Assembly: GCA_905182995.1 (NCBI GenBank)
Contig: CAJJDP010000112.1
Span: forward strand, 170,744-234,743
DNA from: Paramecium octaurelia
Lineage: Eukaryota; Ciliophora; Oligohymenophorea; Peniculida; Parameciidae
Reading direction: 5' to 3'
Length of the DNA: 64,000 nucleotides
The first letter of the stretch is position 1; every line of letters begins with the position of its first letter. Position numbers and translations under genes: made by a program. Below the pieces are notes generated by a model. That model was given only the letters and a program-made list of their open reading frames with translations. It was not told where the DNA came from and searched no databases. Below, one piece after another: positions 62,150 to 64,000 of the stretch.

Positions 62150-64000
62150 TCAATCCTTTTCTTCTTCTTCTTCCTCTTCTTCAATATCAAAGCATTCCTG
62201 TTCTATTTTATTATCTCGAAATAGATTGATCATATTCTTTTTTTCAATCAATTCATCAAAAATGAGTTCGAATTTGTTGTTTTCAATAACATTGTCTGGT
62301 ATGAATAGTTTTTTATTTTGAGGCCATTCTTCAAAAAAAGGAGGGGGGAAAATTGGATCTACTGCAATCCTAAAAAGATTTTCAACCATAGTAGGTATGA
62401 TCCTGCTGAGTAGTGGACAAGAGAGTTCCAAACAAGGGTTTGTATTTGCTTCAATCAACCACAATTTGAAATTGTCATCAATCATAAAGTCCAATCCATA
62501 AAGCTTAACATAAATTAAAATAATTATACCTCAAAACTATTAATTCTACGATGTGGATCTATTTTACCATAAGTAGCCTTCATCATTTCAAGAGCAGCAG
62601 ACTTCATCTTTGGATAGATGTCTATGAAGAAATTAAATTTTGAATTTGGATGATTGGCTTCAACGTATCTTTAAAATTCAAGATAAGATATTTTATTTCC
62701 AGGCTCATGTTTTCCATAGTCTTGATCCTTAGATTAGACAGCATCGTTGGTCAAATGAACAAATCTATCCAAGCATTTCGTAGTGAACTCCTTTGATGAT
62801 GTTCTAATGTAACCCTCTTGATACCAGTATCCCTTGAAGATCCCATTTTAAGAAGTCAATAGCATATAACATCTGATATCGAACTTCCTCTTATTATATA
62901 AAAATGGATTGTCTATATATTATTATACAATGTATGTTCTTGGTCTACCCTCTTGAATTTCCTCGTTGATGATCTTGTTGATTTCATTAAGATCATTACA
63001 AACAGTGATTCCATTGCCTCTATTTGTTAATTCGCCTGGTTTGATAATCCATAAATTAATTGGAAGCTTCTTTTTATCCTTCCTCTCTCTAGTTCTTTCG
63101 ATTTCTTTAATTTCCTCAGTTCTCCTATTAAAGTATTCTAAGAACTTCTGATATTCTATGTCATTAACTCCTTTTTATACATGAAAAGTGACTGGTAGTA
63201 ACTTATTATAATCCTCCTTTGTAATTTAATAGTAATGCTTCATATTGTAGAACAAAGCTTTTTTGTTACCCAAATGCCAATTGTCCTCCATATGATTGTG
63301 CATCCTAAAGGTTTTGCTATCCTGTCTTTGATTAGTACAGAGAGATTTGATGTCTTTGAGCAACTTTTCAGTGCAATCACTGAAAATTAGTTAGGTGTCT
63401 TAACATCCGGTATCCTCCATGTAGTTTAAGATTTTCTAGAGATCTTGTTAATTAAAGATTCTTCTTAAAGAATAGTAATTTTAGGGTCTCTTTTATTACT
63501 GTTAAGGAGTTGACTTTAATTGACCTGCAGTACTATTTAATTATTTAGGTCTAGCTTCCATGTCTGAGTCACTGGTGTCTCCAATGGTTTCTTCGTGACT
63601 CAAAAGGAAGGACTCAGAACTCTATGGTCCTGAATCGACAATGCAGGGATGCAATTAGGTTATGCAAATGTTTTATTTTAATTATGTCCAGGACATATTC
63701 ACTTTGGTGATATCCAATGTCTCCACTTCTTACCACCACCATCGTTGACGGAACATGTTTTTGATGAGACTGCCGTTATTTCCCTTGCCCACATAATAAA
63801 AGTAAGAGGGAACTTCCAATTTGGTGGGACAACAAATACATTAATTGTTGGAGAAATTGATTTTATTGATAAAGCATCTATAGGAAGTGTGACGTTATGT
63901 TAACTTTTCTTTTTATTGATTCTGTTGTTAAAGTGCTATTCCTTGATTCACTTTCTTTTTTTTCTTTGGTACTACTTTTTTTTCATTTTAAATGTCTGTG
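62150..64000 (-). CDS. tubulin tyrosine ligase-like (TTLL) enzyme, 5' partial
   Basis: Adds glutamate, glycine or tyrosine to tubulin tails, hence axoneme and microtubule modification. Reading leftward from the right edge: a Lys/Gln-rich segment, FYYVGKGNNGSLIKNMFRQ, WHLGNKKALFYNM, the nucleotide-binding hallmark NLWIIKPGELTNRGNGI, RTYIVQQYIDNPFLY, DIRCYMLLTSQ, FVHLTNDAVQSK, then after a 26-nt intron (62503-62528) DFMIDDNFKLWLIEANTNP. It ends in an uncommon acidic tail with eight consecutive glutamates, TGA at 62150-62152. The start lies beyond the window. Whether it glutamylates or glycylates cannot be told. Confidence 0.92.

Overview
This is a stretch of ciliate macronuclear DNA, almost certainly from Paramecium. 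Every convincing gene reads only if TAA and TAG are glutamine and TGA is the sole stop. The DNA is very AT-rich, genes sit tens to a few hundred bases apart, and frames are joined by tiny introns (about 19-44 nt, mostly 22-30, GTA...TAG). Under the standard code nearly every gene looks shattered. No tRNA, rRNA, CRISPR array, telomere repeat or transposase catalytic domain was seen. All coordinates include introns; the joins were inferred by eye.

Layout. 1-9.5 kb: a CHIP-like TPR/U-box ubiquitin ligase (minus, runs off the left edge) diverges from a DYRK kinase; then a bZIP factor, a small minus gene and a helical protein. 9.6-18.7 kb: four coiled-coil or glutamine-rich proteins, one of them possibly EDC4/Ge-1-like, and an MFS-like transporter. 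18.7-26.5 kb: two Aurora-like kinases, a long coiled-coil protein and a kinesin, the second Aurora being head-to-head with the kinesin. 26.6-40.9 kb: two complete four-domain voltage-gated cation channels (Cav-alpha1-like) on either side of an unrecognised gene. 41-47 kb: a giant multi-pass protein that may be TmcB/PAS-like, a CENP-B-type DNA-binding protein and a small gene. 47.6-53.7 kb: a hybrid histidine kinase, a small minus gene and a casein kinase 1. 54-64 kb: low-complexity proteins (one with a B-box-like zinc finger), a BAH-PHD chromatin reader, and a tubulin tyrosine ligase-like enzyme running off the right edge.

Two places, each marked by a single n (6205 and 51411), carry perfect-looking direct duplications of about 1.37 and 1.36 kb that meet exactly at the n. 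These look like unmerged contig ends rather than real duplications, so about 2.7 kb of the window is probably redundant.

The most interesting biology is the channel pair. The selectivity-filter positions read D/D/D/D in the first channel and E/D/E/Q in the second, neither being the usual E/E/E/E. The final Q is encoded by a reassigned TAA. With the TTLL, kinesin and CK1, part of the window fits ciliary excitability and microtubule functions, but clustering of unrelated genes is normal in this compact genome and no operon-like system is claimed.
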